From an uncultured Schumannella sp. (GTDB taxonomy: Bacteria; Actinomycetota; Actinomycetes; Actinomycetales; Microbacteriaceae), in the NCBI RefSeq assembly GCF_905479755.1, contig NZ_CAJQNT010000014.1, positions 1 to 59,570 on the forward strand: a stretch of DNA of 59,570 nucleotides, in the 5' to 3' direction. This document shows, piece after piece, positions 49,242 to 59,570 of the stretch. Within the stretch, counting starts at the first letter, position 1. Every line of letters starts with the position of its first letter. The translations under genes were made by a program, and so were the position numbers. The notes under the pieces are model-generated. The model saw nothing but the letters and a program-made list of their open reading frames with translations, did no database searches and was not told where the DNA came from.

Positions 49242-51029
49242 GGGGGCTGGGCGCCACTCCCACGCGTTGGAGGCGATGCCCGGGGCGAACGGCGAGGGCG
49301 AAACCGAGCCCACGGCGTCGGCGACAAGCGCGACGGTCGGGTAGCTGAACAGCGGTACGCCGTAGGCGTCGGCCCACAGCGCGGCGTCGATCGCGGCGAG
49401 CGCAGCCGCTCGCTCCTCGCTCGTCAGCGGAGTCTCGAGCCGCTCAATCAGGCGATCCACCTCGGCGTTCGCGTAGCGATTGAGGTTGGCGACGGCGGAG
49501 TCGCTGCGGAACACCGCGCCGATCGTGTCGGGCCCGAGCGCTCGGGTGTCCCACGCGAACAGCGCCGCGTCGTACTCCCCGGCGACCCCGAGCGCGCTCT
49601 CCCAGTCCGGCCGCGAGCAGTCGCTCACCCGGAACCCGGCGGAGGCGGCGCTGTCGGCGATGAGCGTGTAGGCGAGTTCGCGTTGCGGGTTCTCGGCGTC
49701 GTAGAGGATGCAGACCCGGGGGTTCGTTTCTCCGGCCTCGGCGAGCAGCCGCGCGGCCTCGACCAGGTCGGGCTCACCGAAGCGCGCCGAGCCGTTGCGC
49801 GTCACCACGTCGGTGTACGCGGCCGTGGACTCCCCGACGACGAACGAGTCGAGGGGTTCGACACCGGGCGCGAGCTCGCCCCACAGTTCGTCGACGAGTG
49901 CGGCGCGCGGCACCGTCAGCAGGAAGGCCTCCCGCACGAGCGGATCGTCGAAGCTGGTGTGTCGCGCGTCGTCGAACTGCAGTTCGAGATGCTCGATGCG
50001 GGTCTGACTGCCGTACTCGAGCCGCACACCGTCGAGGTCGGTGAGCGCCTCCGCGACCTCGGGGCCTAGCGGCGGCGCGGCGACGTCGATCTCGCCGGAT
50101 CGCACCAGGTCGATCGCCTCCCGCGGATCGGCCACAACGCGCAGCCGGATCGTCTCGTAGGCCGGGCGGCGGTCGCCGTCGTATTCGGGGTTCGCGCGCA
50201 GCGCGACGCCGCCGTCATCGTCGAGGACGTCCACGACGTAGGGACCGCTCGCGATCCACAACGTCGGGTCCGGGGCGGGGGCGTCGCCGTCAGGATCGAG
50301 ATCGAGGCCGTGGTTCCACACCTCGGAGAGCGCCGCGAGGGCCACGGGGTCGCGCGTCCGGATCGCGTCACGAACGGCCGCCTTGGCATCGGCTGCGCTC
50401 GCCTCCGCATCCAGGTCGAGCGCGACCACGGCGAGCGCATGCGCGGCGACGCCGGGGGCGAGCGCCGTCTGCCATTCGGGAACATAGCGGTCGAAGTGCA
50501 CGAAGATCACCTGCTCGGACCCGAGGTGCGGAGTCTGCGTGGCGAACTCGATCCCGCCGGTCGCGGCACCGTCGAAGTACCGAGCGTCCGGATCGTCGCT
50601 GCCCGGATCAGCGAGCGCGCCGGAGCCCCCGGCCCAGGCCAGCAGCAGATCCACGGCGTCGAGGGCCGTGCCGTCGGACCAGCGCACGCCGGGCGCGATC
50701 TCGTATCTCACGGTCAGCGGGTCGAGGGCGAAGACCTCGGCGCTGCCGAAGGATTCGTCAAGCACGAGCTCGCCGCGCGCATCCCGAAAGCCGAAGACCC
50801 CGCCGGTGAGCGCCGCCACCTCGGCGTTGGTGCTGGACAGGCGCCCGTGCGAGCTCGCCGCGTTGAGCGAGGTGAGCGGGGCGGAGACCGCGATCCGCAC
50901 CTCGCTTCCCGCCACGAGGTCAGAGGGGGTGCAGGCCGACAGCCCCACGGCCGCGATGAGGCACAACACGACGGCCGCCGACCGTCGGGCCGCCCGCCGT
51001 CGGGCCGTCACCGGCGCCCGCCTCGCCAT
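49239..51029 (-). CDS. ABC transporter substrate-binding lipoprotein (SBP_bac_5), third of the cluster
   Basis: 596 residues. Signal peptide with lipobox LSACTPSD (Cys at about 33) and a family 5 peptide-binding fold: LTSLNAASSHGRLSSTNAEV, VRWSDGTALDAVDLLLAW, and YANAEVDRLIERLETP near the end. It lies 3 bp after the preceding binding-protein gene on the same strand. It presumably feeds the same permease as the others, with different ligand preference (inference). Confidence 0.88.
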   Translation of the reverse strand: MARRAPVTARRRAARRSAAVVLCLIAAVGLSACTPSDLVAGSEVRIAVSAPLTSLNAASSHGRLSSTNAEVAALTGGVFGFRDARGELVLDESFGSAEVFALDPLTVRYEIAPGVRWSDGTALDAVDLLLAWAGGSGALADPGSDDPDARYFDGAATGGIEFATQTPHLGSEQVIFVHFDRYVPEWQTALAPGVAAHALAVVALDLDAEASAADAKAAVRDAIRTRDPVALAALSEVWNHGLDLDPDGDAPAPDPTLWIASGPYVVDVLDDDGGVALRANPEYDGDRRPAYETIRLRVVADPREAIDLVRSGEIDVAAPPLGPEVAEALTDLDGVRLEYGSQTRIEHLELQFDDARHTSFDDPLVREAFLLTVPRAALVDELWGELAPGVEPLDSFVVGESTAAYTDVVTRNGSARFGEPDLVEAARLLAEAGETNPRVCILYDAENPQRELAYTLIADSAASAGFRVSDCSRPDWESALGVAGEYDAALFAWDTRALGPDTIGAVFRSDSAVANLNRYANAEVDRLIERLETPLTSEERAAALAAIDAALWADAYGVPLFSYPTVALVADAVGSVSPSPFAPGIASNAWEWRPAP

Positions 51030-51032
51030 CGG

Positions 51033-52685
51033 CTAGGGCGCGGGCAGGATCGCCGCGTAGTCGAGCACCGCGCCCCACTCGTGCTCAACGCCGGTGACGC
51101 CCGGCGCGTACCCGGCTCGGATGGTCGGCGACCAGATCGGGATGATCGGCACCGTCTGCCACAGCTCGTCCTGCGCGGCCACCGCGAACACGGCCGCCCG
51201 TTCGTCGTCGGCCGCGGTCGCCGCCTGTTCGAACCGCAAGCGGATGCTCGCCGTGGTCAACGACCTCGGGACGGCGGCCGAGAGCGCGGCCTCGAGCGAC
51301 CCCGTCTCCACCGTGGTGGTCTGGAGCCGGAACGCGGTGAGCGGTTCGTCGTCGTCGCGAAGCGCCGCGGCCACTTCCTCGGCATTGGCGAACGCCACGA
51401 TCTGCACGTCGAGGTTCAACACCGCATCGAAGCGCTCCGCCAGTTCGTCGGCGAGCCGGACCTCCGGAGTTCCCGCCACCACCGCGATGGTCAGCACCCC
51501 CTCCCAGTGGGAGAAGTCGTTGGCCTGTCGCCAGAGCGAGCGCGCGAGTTCGTCGTTCGCGCGGTCGGTCCAGGCATCCTCGTCCTCGCCCAGACCGAAA
51601 CTCACCGGGAAGAAGCCGAGCGCGGGCTCGGCGGCGCCGTCGAGGAGGTCGCGCACCAGAATGGCGCGGTCGATAGTGTGCGCGAGCGCCAGGCGGCGCA
51701 ACACGCCCTCCTCGCCCGCGAGGTTTCCGGAGGCACGCGGCGGGATGAGCGACACGAGGACCGGGAGCGCCGCCTCGCTAACCCGACCGTTCAGGAGGGA
51801 CGACAGTGCGCCGTCGGTGCGGTCGGGAAGCTGGTCGACGACGTCGACGTTGCCCGCGAGCAGCTCGGCGAACGCGATCGTCGAGGTGCGGTAAAAGCGG
51901 AACGAGATGCCGGAGTTCTCGACCTCGCGGGTACCTCCGTACGACGGATTCGGAACGAGATCGAGCCGGTCACTCGCCACCCAGGCCTCCGACCCGGCGA
52001 GCATGTACGGTCCGGCCCCGACGGGCGCGGCATCGAAGGCGTCGGGATCCTGGAACGCGCTTTCGGGAAGCGGCAGGAACAGCGGTTGTGCGAGTCGTCG
52101 CACGAAGCTGGCGTCCGGCTCCGCGAGAGTCACCGCGAAGCTCGCCTCATCCAGAACCTCGAGCGCGCCGGATTCGACGAGGTCGAGCTGCGCGTCTTCG
52201 ACGTCGTCGGCGTCCTCCGACGCGACGCTGCTCACGAACTCGGCGACGCCCAGGAAGTCGGCGAACCCGGTCGGCTCCGTGAGCGCCTCACCGGACCGCG
52301 CCCGCTCGCGCCACGCCTCCACGAATGAGGCGGCATCGAGGGGTTCGCCATTGCTGAACCGCGCCTCGGGGTCGAGCGAGACGACGAACCGCGTGTTGTC
52401 GGAGGTCTCGACCGACTCGGCCAGCTCCAGGATCGGCGCGCCCGTGGTCTCGAGTCGCACGAGCCCCGAGGTGATGGCCGGCAGGATCCGAGCGACGGCA
52501 GGATCGGCCGCGAATTCGGGGGTGATCGGCGAGCCCGGTTCGGCCACGGCGATCGAGACCACGTTCTCGAAATCGACGACGCCGGACGGGCTGGGCGAAC
52601 TGCACGCGGCCGTCGCCACGAGCACGGCGCACGCCGTCACGGCCGCCGCTGCCGCCCTCACCCGTCCTCGCATCGTGCTCAGCAT
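51033..52685 (-). CDS. ABC transporter substrate-binding lipoprotein (SBP_bac_5), second of the cluster
   Basis: 550 residues from ATG 52685, or 546 from ATG 52673. The latter is favoured if the TATGCT at 52686-52681 is a -10, because that hexamer contains the first ATG and lies 7 nt before the second. Lipobox VATAACSS, then a family 5 binding fold (FSNGEPLDAASFVEAWRERA, TSTIAFAELLAGNVDVVDQL). It is 22 bp downstream of the double ATPase gene. Confidence 0.86.
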   Translation of the reverse strand: MLSTMRGRVRAAAAAVTACAVLVATAACSSPSPSGVVDFENVVSIAVAEPGSPITPEFAADPAVARILPAITSGLVRLETTGAPILELAESVETSDNTRFVVSLDPEARFSNGEPLDAASFVEAWRERARSGEALTEPTGFADFLGVAEFVSSVASEDADDVEDAQLDLVESGALEVLDEASFAVTLAEPDASFVRRLAQPLFLPLPESAFQDPDAFDAAPVGAGPYMLAGSEAWVASDRLDLVPNPSYGGTREVENSGISFRFYRTSTIAFAELLAGNVDVVDQLPDRTDGALSSLLNGRVSEAALPVLVSLIPPRASGNLAGEEGVLRRLALAHTIDRAILVRDLLDGAAEPALGFFPVSFGLGEDEDAWTDRANDELARSLWRQANDFSHWEGVLTIAVVAGTPEVRLADELAERFDAVLNLDVQIVAFANAEEVAAALRDDDEPLTAFRLQTTTVETGSLEAALSAAVPRSLTTASIRLRFEQAATAADDERAAVFAVAAQDELWQTVPIIPIWSPTIRAGYAPGVTGVEHEWGAVLDYAAILPAP

Positions 52686-52686
52686 A
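52681..52686 (-). promoter_or_regulatory. possible internal -10 before the second binding-protein gene
   Basis: TATGCT on the minus strand, 7 nt before ATG 52673. It would let the two downstream binding-protein genes be expressed apart from the transporter. Confidence 0.45.
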
Positions 52687-52707
52687 GCCAGGCGAGTTGA
52701 GAGGAGA

Positions 52708-54372
<1,665 letters not shown>

Positions 54373-54419
54373 AGTCGTGCTCGGCTCTCTGTGCTGGTGC
54401 GAGGTGAAATCATGGGGGC

Positions 54420-55016
54420 GTGTCGACTCACGTCATCGCCCCGGTGTGGGGCAAGATCCTGACCCTGGTCATCGCGGCGCTCGCCGTGCTGTCGCTTGTC
54501 AGCGTCGCCCTCGGTCCGCAACCGGCCGACGTGGTGCGCGTGGCGCCGAGCGTCGTCCTCATCACGGTCGCCACGTGGGCGATCTACTGGCGCCCGTTCG
54601 TCCGTCTCGACGACAGCGGCATCACGGTGCGCAACGTGCTTCGCACCTTCACGGTGCCGTGGGGCGCCGTTCGCGAGGTCGAAACGCGTTTCGCGTTCAC
54701 GCTCGTCACCGAGTCGGGGCGCATCGTGGCGTGGGCGGCTCCGGCCCCCGGTCGACTCGCCGCGATGCGCGTCGCCCGCGACGACCTGCGCCATCTGCCC
54801 GCGGGCTCCCACGCCGACGGCATGGCGCGGCCCGGGGACAGTGCCGGCAGCGACTCGGGCGCCGCCGCGTACCTGGCTCGCACCGAACTGGCGCGCCGCG
54901 CGGAACTCGGCATCCCGGCCGAGAGCGCGCGCGTCGAACGACACTGGCACCTCGGCACGATTGCCGCGTTCGTCGTGTTCGGCGGCGCGGCGATCCTCGC
55001 GACGACGCTCGCGTAG
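54420..55016 (+). CDS. PH-domain-like membrane protein (DUF2581-type), reversed within the transporter cluster
   Basis: 198 residues. Two helices near the N-terminus (about 10-32 and 39-55) flank the membrane, then a bacterial PH domain (FVRLDDSGITVRNVLRTFTV, WGAVREVETRFAFTLVTESG), a polar linker and a final helix (GTIAAFVVFGGAAILATTL). GTG start with a weak -10 (AATCAT) at N6. It is on the opposite strand to all transporter genes and converges on dppC with a 5-bp gap. Function is unknown. Confidence 0.8.
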   Translation: MSTHVIAPVWGKILTLVIAALAVLSLVSVALGPQPADVVRVAPSVVLITVATWAIYWRPFVRLDDSGITVRNVLRTFTVPWGAVREVETRFAFTLVTESGRIVAWAAPAPGRLAAMRVARDDLRHLPAGSHADGMARPGDSAGSDSGAAAYLARTELARRAELGIPAESARVERHWHLGTIAAFVVFGGAAILATTLA

Positions 55017-55021
55017 CGCCG

Positions 55022-56107
55022 TCACGAGACGTCCCGGCTCGAGGTCGACGCGACGGTCGCGGAGGCGAGCGCCCGGGCCTTGCGGGTGAGGGCGCGCTTC
55101 TGGCGGGGGTCGAAGGCGTCGCGCAGACCGTCGCCGATGAAGTTGATCGTCAGGGCGATCGACACAATGATCAGGCCCGGCCACCAGAACAGCCACGGCC
55201 GCGTCTTGAACGCCTCCTGGTACTCGGTGATGATCTGGCCGAGCGAGACGTCCGGCGACTTGATGCCGAAGCCGAGGAAGCTGAGCGAGGTCTCGAGCAG
55301 GATCGCCGCGCTCATCAGCAACGTCGTGTTGACGATGATGACGCCGACCGCGTTGGGCAGGATGTGGCGGAAGATGATCCGCGCATCCGAGGCTCCGGCG
55401 ACCCGCGCGGCATCCACGAACTCTCGTTCGCGCAGCGACAGGAACTCCGCACGGACGAGACGGGCAAGGCCCGGCCAAGCGATGAGGCCGAGCAGGATCG
55501 CCAGCAGGATCGCGTTGCCGCCGATCGTGCGGCCGAGGACGGCGCCGAGGACGAGCAGCGGGATGATGATGATGACATCGGTGAAGCGCATCAGCAGCTG
55601 ATCGGCCCAGCGGCGGAAGTAGCCGGAGATCGCCCCGACCAGAATGCCGATGATGGTCGAGAGCACACCGACGATCACGGTGACCGTGAGCGACTGCTGC
55701 GTGCCGCGCATGACGCGGGCGAACACGTCCTTGCCGAGCGTGTCCTGCCCGAAGGGGTGCTCTCCGATGTGGAACGGGAACAGCGTGAGCGTCGGGCTTC
55801 CGCCGTTGACGATCGGGTAGTTGGTGTACCAGTCGGCCCACCACCAGCCCGCGAGCCGGATGCCGTCGACCACCTGGCGACCGGTGTCGGGGTCCACGAC
55901 GAGGCGACCCGAGCCGCCGACCACGGTGCCGACCGAGCTGAAGGCGAAGAGCGTGATGAAGATCAGCACGCCGAGCGAGACCACGGCGCCGCGGTGGTGC
56001 AGGAAGCGGCGACGCACGATCGTGCCCTGGCTGAGCCCCGCGGTTTCGCGCTGCTCGATCGTCATTTCGTTGGCCGCGGCGTCCGCGGTCGGTTTCGTGT
56101 TCGTCAT
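55022..56107 (-). CDS. dppC: peptide ABC transporter permease, DppC type
   Basis: 361 residues. An N-terminal OppC_N segment (IVRRRFLHHRGAVVSLGVLI) precedes six predicted helices. The EAA loop is EFVDAARVAGASDARIIFRH. The insert between helices 1 and 2 (VDPDTGRQVVDGIRLAGWWW) is longer than in E. coli DppC. It pairs with DppB encoded 2 bp upstream. Confidence 0.93.
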   Translation of the reverse strand: MTNTKPTADAAANEMTIEQRETAGLSQGTIVRRRFLHHRGAVVSLGVLIFITLFAFSSVGTVVGGSGRLVVDPDTGRQVVDGIRLAGWWWADWYTNYPIVNGGSPTLTLFPFHIGEHPFGQDTLGKDVFARVMRGTQQSLTVTVIVGVLSTIIGILVGAISGYFRRWADQLLMRFTDVIIIIPLLVLGAVLGRTIGGNAILLAILLGLIAWPGLARLVRAEFLSLREREFVDAARVAGASDARIIFRHILPNAVGVIIVNTTLLMSAAILLETSLSFLGFGIKSPDVSLGQIITEYQEAFKTRPWLFWWPGLIIVSIALTINFIGDGLRDAFDPRQKRALTRKARALASATVASTSSRDVS

Positions 56108-56109
56108 GA

Positions 56110-57648
56110 TCAGCTCACTCGAATCCGGGGGTCAAGGGCCGAGTACACGAGGTCGGCGAGAATGTTCGCGATGACCACCAGGACGCCCGTGATGAGGAAG
56201 AAGCCCATCACGAGGTTCACATCCGTGTGCGTCAGTCCGTTGATGAAGAGGGTTCCCATCGCCTGCCAGCCGAAGATGCGCTCGGTGATGACGGCGCCAC
56301 CGATGAGGGCACCGAAGTCGAGCACGACGATCGTCGTGATCGGGATGAGCGCGTTGCGGAAGGCGTGGCGCAACACGACGACGCGCTCGCTGAGGCCCTT
56401 GGCCCGCGCGGTGCGCACGTAGTCCTGGTTCATCACCTCGAGCAGGCTGGCGCGCGCGTAGCGCGTGTAACCGGCGAAGGAGATGAGCGTCAGCGCGAGC
56501 GTCGGCAGGATGAGGTGCGCGATCAGGTCGAGCGTCTCGATCCAGACGTCGCCGCTCAGGTTCGGCGTGGTCGCCCCGATCGTCGGAATGACTCCGGAGG
56601 AGAGCGGGATCTTGTTGCTGTACTCGTCGAAGACCAGCAGCACACGGTCGAGCAGAATCACGAGCCCGACGACACCGCCGGTGATGCCGGCCCAGCGCGC
56701 GAGCGTCGGCTTGTTCTCGCCACCGAAGATGATTCCGAACACGACTCCGATCGCGATGCTTCCCAGCAGCGTCAGCGGGATCACCCAGATGACCTCACGC
56801 AACCCGAAGAACAGGAACTGCAGCGGGTACCAGAGCGCAACGAGCACGACAACGGTGCCGAGCACGGCGATCAGGTAGGGACGCTGGCGGAAGCCACCGG
56901 CGGCGAGCAGCACGACCGCCGCCGTTCCGATGCTGAGGATGATGATTCCGAGAATTCCGATCGAGGGCTGCGAGAACCAGCCGGTGACGAGCAGAATGCC
57001 CAGGATGCCGCCGGTCACGAGACCCGAGACCGCGAAAGTCATCGCACGGCGCTTGACGGCACCACCGATAATCGCTTGCCAGATCAGACCCCCGACGGCG
57101 CCGAAGGCGATCACCCCGAGGATGGGGACGGCGGGATCGGCCATGAACTGGTTGACGCGAATCGCGCCCCACTCCTTGAGCAGCACCGCGACCCAGAACA
57201 CGGGGAGCGAGTAGAGCACGAAGGTGATGAAGGTGATCGTGTAGTCGAAGCCGCTGTACTGACGCAGCGCCGACACCATGCCGACCGCGATGCCGAGAAT
57301 GATCGCGATAACGGTGGCCGCGGTCACGAGCGACAGCGTCGCGGGGACGGCCGCCGCGAGCGCCGCCGTCACCTCTTGGTTGGTGACGTAGGACTGCCCG
57401 AGGTCGCACTGACCCACGAAGCAGCCGCCGACTCCGGCGAGCCAGCTGAAGTAGCGCAACGGGACCGGGGTCTCAAGATTCAGTTCGCGAATGCGCTCGG
57501 CGATGAGCTCTTCGCGGTTGGGGTCGCGCGAGCCGATGAGGTCGGCGAGCGGATTTCCCGAGTAGGCCGTCAGGAGATAGACGACGAAGGAGGCAGCGAG
57601 AAGGACGAGGAACGTCGCGAGCGTGCGCCGCAGCACGAAGGTCAGCAT
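56110..57648 (-). CDS. dppB: peptide ABC transporter permease, DppB type, with extra helices
   Basis: 512 residues from ATG 57648, preferred because DppB proteins begin at the MLTFVLRRTLATFLVLLAAS segment; the frame extends to TTG 57696 without ribosome-site support. The N-terminal and C-terminal parts are ordinary DppB, with the EAA loop DYVRTARAKGLSERVVVLRH. About 180 residues in the middle (roughly 175-355) hold five to six additional hydrophobic segments absent from the usual 310-340 aa protein. Such long forms appear to be known in actinobacteria. Confidence 0.9.
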   Translation of the reverse strand: MLTFVLRRTLATFLVLLAASFVVYLLTAYSGNPLADLIGSRDPNREELIAERIRELNLETPVPLRYFSWLAGVGGCFVGQCDLGQSYVTNQEVTAALAAAVPATLSLVTAATVIAIILGIAVGMVSALRQYSGFDYTITFITFVLYSLPVFWVAVLLKEWGAIRVNQFMADPAVPILGVIAFGAVGGLIWQAIIGGAVKRRAMTFAVSGLVTGGILGILLVTGWFSQPSIGILGIIILSIGTAAVVLLAAGGFRQRPYLIAVLGTVVVLVALWYPLQFLFFGLREVIWVIPLTLLGSIAIGVVFGIIFGGENKPTLARWAGITGGVVGLVILLDRVLLVFDEYSNKIPLSSGVIPTIGATTPNLSGDVWIETLDLIAHLILPTLALTLISFAGYTRYARASLLEVMNQDYVRTARAKGLSERVVVLRHAFRNALIPITTIVVLDFGALIGGAVITERIFGWQAMGTLFINGLTHTDVNLVMGFFLITGVLVVIANILADLVYSALDPRIRVS

Positions 57649-57698
57649 GCGCTGACCTGGTTGGGGAGAGTCATGTCTTCTGGTTCTTTGCGTCAAGG

Positions 57699-57826
57699 TT
57701 CGGCCGGGTCAGGAACGACCCGTCCGAAGTTCCGGACGTGTGCGCGCGTCGGCAGCGGCGCCGCGACGCGCGCACACGAATTCGGTCAACACCGGTGGGA
57801 AGAAGGCCAGGCCTTCTTCCCACCGG
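57699..57826 (-). terminator. three consecutive hairpins between the first binding-protein gene and dppB
   Basis: Stem 1: TTCGG-C-CGGGTC (57699-57710) with GACCCG-T-CCGAA (57717-57728), 11 pairs with one mismatch. Stem 2: perfect 15 bp (57737-57751 with 57764-57778). Stem 3: perfect 17 bp (57792-57808 with 57810-57826). No T-run follows. This is more likely mRNA-stabilising or partial termination than full termination, since permeases continue on the same strand. The 192-bp gap holds no other gene. Confidence 0.7.
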
Positions 57827-57840
57827 CTAGGGATTGATCC

Positions 57841-59570
57841 CTACGCGTCGGCCGGAGCCCACTCCCAGAAGTTCCAGAAGTAGTCCGGGCTCAGCGGGTT
57901 GCCCTTGACACCGGTGACGGTGTCGCTCGAGACCACGAGGCCCGGGAACTGGTAGAGCGTCGCGCCGTACGCGTCGCCCCACAGCTCCTGCTCGACCTGC
58001 AGCTGCAGCTCGGCCTGGGTGTCGGGGTCCGAGGTGACCTCGAGCGTCGCGAGAAGCTCGTCCACCGTCGGGTTGCAGTAGCCGTTGTAGTTACCGGCCT
58101 TGTTGAGCGGCTCGTCGTAGCACGCGAAGATCTGGTCGGAACCAGAGATCGCGAGGCTCGTCGAGGCCCAGGCGAAGACGACCACGTCGTGCGGGTTCAC
58201 GGGGAACGCCTCGGGGTCGGTGAACGCCCAGTCGGGCTCGCTCGTGTCGATCACGTTGAAGCCGGCGAGGGCCGCGGAGGCCTGCGCGAGCTCGAACTCC
58301 TGACCACGACGGACGTTGCCCTCGGGGTACCAGAAGTTGACGTCGATCGGCGTCTCGACACCGGCCTCCGCGAGGAGAGCCTTGGCGGCGTCGATGTCGG
58401 TCGCGGCGTAGAAGTCCGAACCGTTCTCGGCGACGATTCCGTCGTACGCGGGAGCGCCCGGGATGACGAGCTGCGAGTTGCGCACCGACGCCTCCGGGTT
58501 GAGCGGCGCGATGATCTTCTCGACGATCTCGTCACGCGGGAGGGTCAGCAGGAACGCCTGGCGCACCAGCTTGGCCGTCTCCTCGTCGCCACCGTAGGTC
58601 GCCGGGTCGAACGGACCACCGTTGTTGAAGGTGAGGTCGATGTGCTCGTACGCGGCCTGGACGCCGGACTCGACGTTCGCGCCGTCGAGGCCCTGAGCGA
58701 GCTCAAGGATGTCGGCGGTCGGCTGGCCGGTCCAGATCTGGATGTCACCGTTCTCGAGCGCCTGCAGAGCAGCCGTCGAGTCACTGATCGTGCGGATCGT
58801 GATCGTCTCGAAGTGCGGCGAGGGGCCCCAGGTGAACTCGGGGTTCGCCGTCAGCGTGATGAACTCGTTCTCAGCGATGTCCGAGATGATGTACGGGCCG
58901 CTCGAGAGGTAGAGCAGCTCGTTGTCCGGCATCGTGGTGTAGCCGTACTCGTTGTTCCACACGTTGACGACCGGGGCGAGCCACTCGGTGTCGCCCTCCT
59001 GGATCGCCGTGATGAGGTCGGCCTTGGCCTGGTCCTCGTCACCGGCCGCGTACTCGTCCGGGTAGGCGAGCATCACGGTGCCGTGTGCCGCGACACCGAG
59101 GTCGAAGGCGAGCTCCCAGTCGACGTACGCGTCGTCGTAGACGAGCGTGATCTTGTGGTCCTCGACCTCCGGGGTGGCCGTCACGAGCGAGAGGCCCGCG
59201 GTGGACGCCGGAGCGAAGTCGGTCACGTTGCCCGAGAGCGCCGCCCACTGGAGGAGCATGTCCGCCTCGTCGACGTCCGTGCCGTCCGACCACTTGACGT
59301 TGCTGTTGATCGTGTACTCGACCGTCAGCGGGTCGTCGCTGATCTTCTCGAAGGACCCGACGTCGGTGTTACGGACGAGCTCCGGGGTGGAGTCGTAGTA
59401 GGCGAACGTGGCGTTCGTCATGTACCGGACGTTGCCGTTCGCGGTGTTGTTGCCCGCGGAGCTGTCGTCGTTGTAGTGGAAGAAGTTGTCGTTGTACGCG
59501 ACGGTGATCGAGGTGCCCTCGATGACCTCCGACGTATACGGGTTGGTGCAGCCGCTCAATACGAGCGCAC
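57841..59570 (-). CDS. ABC transporter substrate-binding lipoprotein (SBP_bac_5), first of the cluster, 5' end outside the window
   Basis: At least 575 residues are present; the frame is still open at 59570 and shows the lipobox LVLSGC at 59559-59548, so the signal-peptide N-terminus lies beyond the edge. The peptide-binding fold has VKWSDGTDVDEADMLLQWAA, LALSGSDQIFACYDEPLNK and ELWGDAYGATLYQFPG. Codon use is strongly biased towards C-ending codons, as expected for an abundant binding protein. It precedes dppB, dppC and the double ATPase. Confidence 0.93.
   Translation of the reverse strand, partial: ALVLSGCTNPYTSEVIEGTSITVAYNDNFFHYNDDSSAGNNTANGNVRYMTNATFAYYDSTPELVRNTDVGSFEKISDDPLTVEYTINSNVKWSDGTDVDEADMLLQWAALSGNVTDFAPASTAGLSLVTATPEVEDHKITLVYDDAYVDWELAFDLGVAAHGTVMLAYPDEYAAGDEDQAKADLITAIQEGDTEWLAPVVNVWNNEYGYTTMPDNELLYLSSGPYIISDIAENEFITLTANPEFTWGPSPHFETITIRTISDSTAALQALENGDIQIWTGQPTADILELAQGLDGANVESGVQAAYEHIDLTFNNGGPFDPATYGGDEETAKLVRQAFLLTLPRDEIVEKIIAPLNPEASVRNSQLVIPGAPAYDGIVAENGSDFYAATDIDAAKALLAEAGVETPIDVNFWYPEGNVRRGQEFELAQASAALAGFNVIDTSEPDWAFTDPEAFPVNPHDVVVFAWASTSLAISGSDQIFACYDEPLNKAGNYNGYCNPTVDELLATLEVTSDPDTQAELQLQVEQELWGDAYGATLYQFPGLVVSSDTVTGVKGNPLSPDYFWNFWEWAPADA

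Overview
The window is chromosomal DNA of a high-GC Gram-positive actinobacterium, most likely a member of the Microbacteriaceae. Evidence: GC-rich codon use with many GTG starts; an actinobacterial gene order of UPF0182 / YlbL-like Lon / DUF2342 / cyclodehydratase-like / uvrD2 / nudC / adnAB / DUF3107 / ferritin-like / DEAD helicase, recalled as matching the Mycobacterium Rv3193c-Rv3211 neighbourhood; the MgtE_N-CBS / DUF1003 / mrp / tatB / O-methyltransferase neighbourhood; and many genes whose -10 hexamer sits 6-7 nt before the start codon, as in leaderless actinobacterial mRNAs.

Region 1 (1-3190) is an accessory scar. A complete IS3-family element (562-1856, perfect 25-bp inverted ends, no matching target duplication) has removed the 5' end of a large serine recombinase and probably of a small membrane-protein gene. 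The recombinase remnant abuts an initiator tRNA-fMet gene, so this looks like a decayed integrative element next to a tRNA.

Region 2 (3191-24860) is a conserved house-keeping and DNA-repair block: UPF0182 membrane protein, PDZ/Lon-like protease, DUF2342, a ThiF/cyclodehydratase-like zinc protein, UvrD2 and NudC, an APH-fold protein that appears catalytically dead, an MFS exporter with a divergent LysR regulator, the AdnA-AdnB helicase-nuclease, DUF3107, a ferritin-like protein and an RNA helicase.

Region 3 (24861-38822) holds a PHP phosphoesterase, an EEP-family membrane hydrolase, aminopeptidase P, a stress protein, MgtE_N-CBS, DUF1003, Mrp, a 35-aa ORF divergent from a LysR gene, a PLP decarboxylase / GPH transporter / SSADH module, TatB, an O-methyltransferase and DUF3117.

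Region 4 (38822-47208) carries a PIG-V-like mannosyltransferase and lysine/diaminopimelate genes (dapE, dapD, dapC, with ferredoxin). Between dapD and citrate synthase lies the oddest locus: an AbiEi-HTH/DUF559 nuclease-like gene between two inverted palindromic units (each with a 57-nt core), outside which lie C-rich and G-rich repeats.

Region 5 (47209-59570) has typA and a peptide ABC transporter cluster with three substrate-binding lipoproteins, an enlarged DppB-like permease, DppC, a fused double ATPase and an oppositely oriented PH-domain-like gene. The first binding-protein gene runs off the window edge and is separated from dppB by three hairpins.
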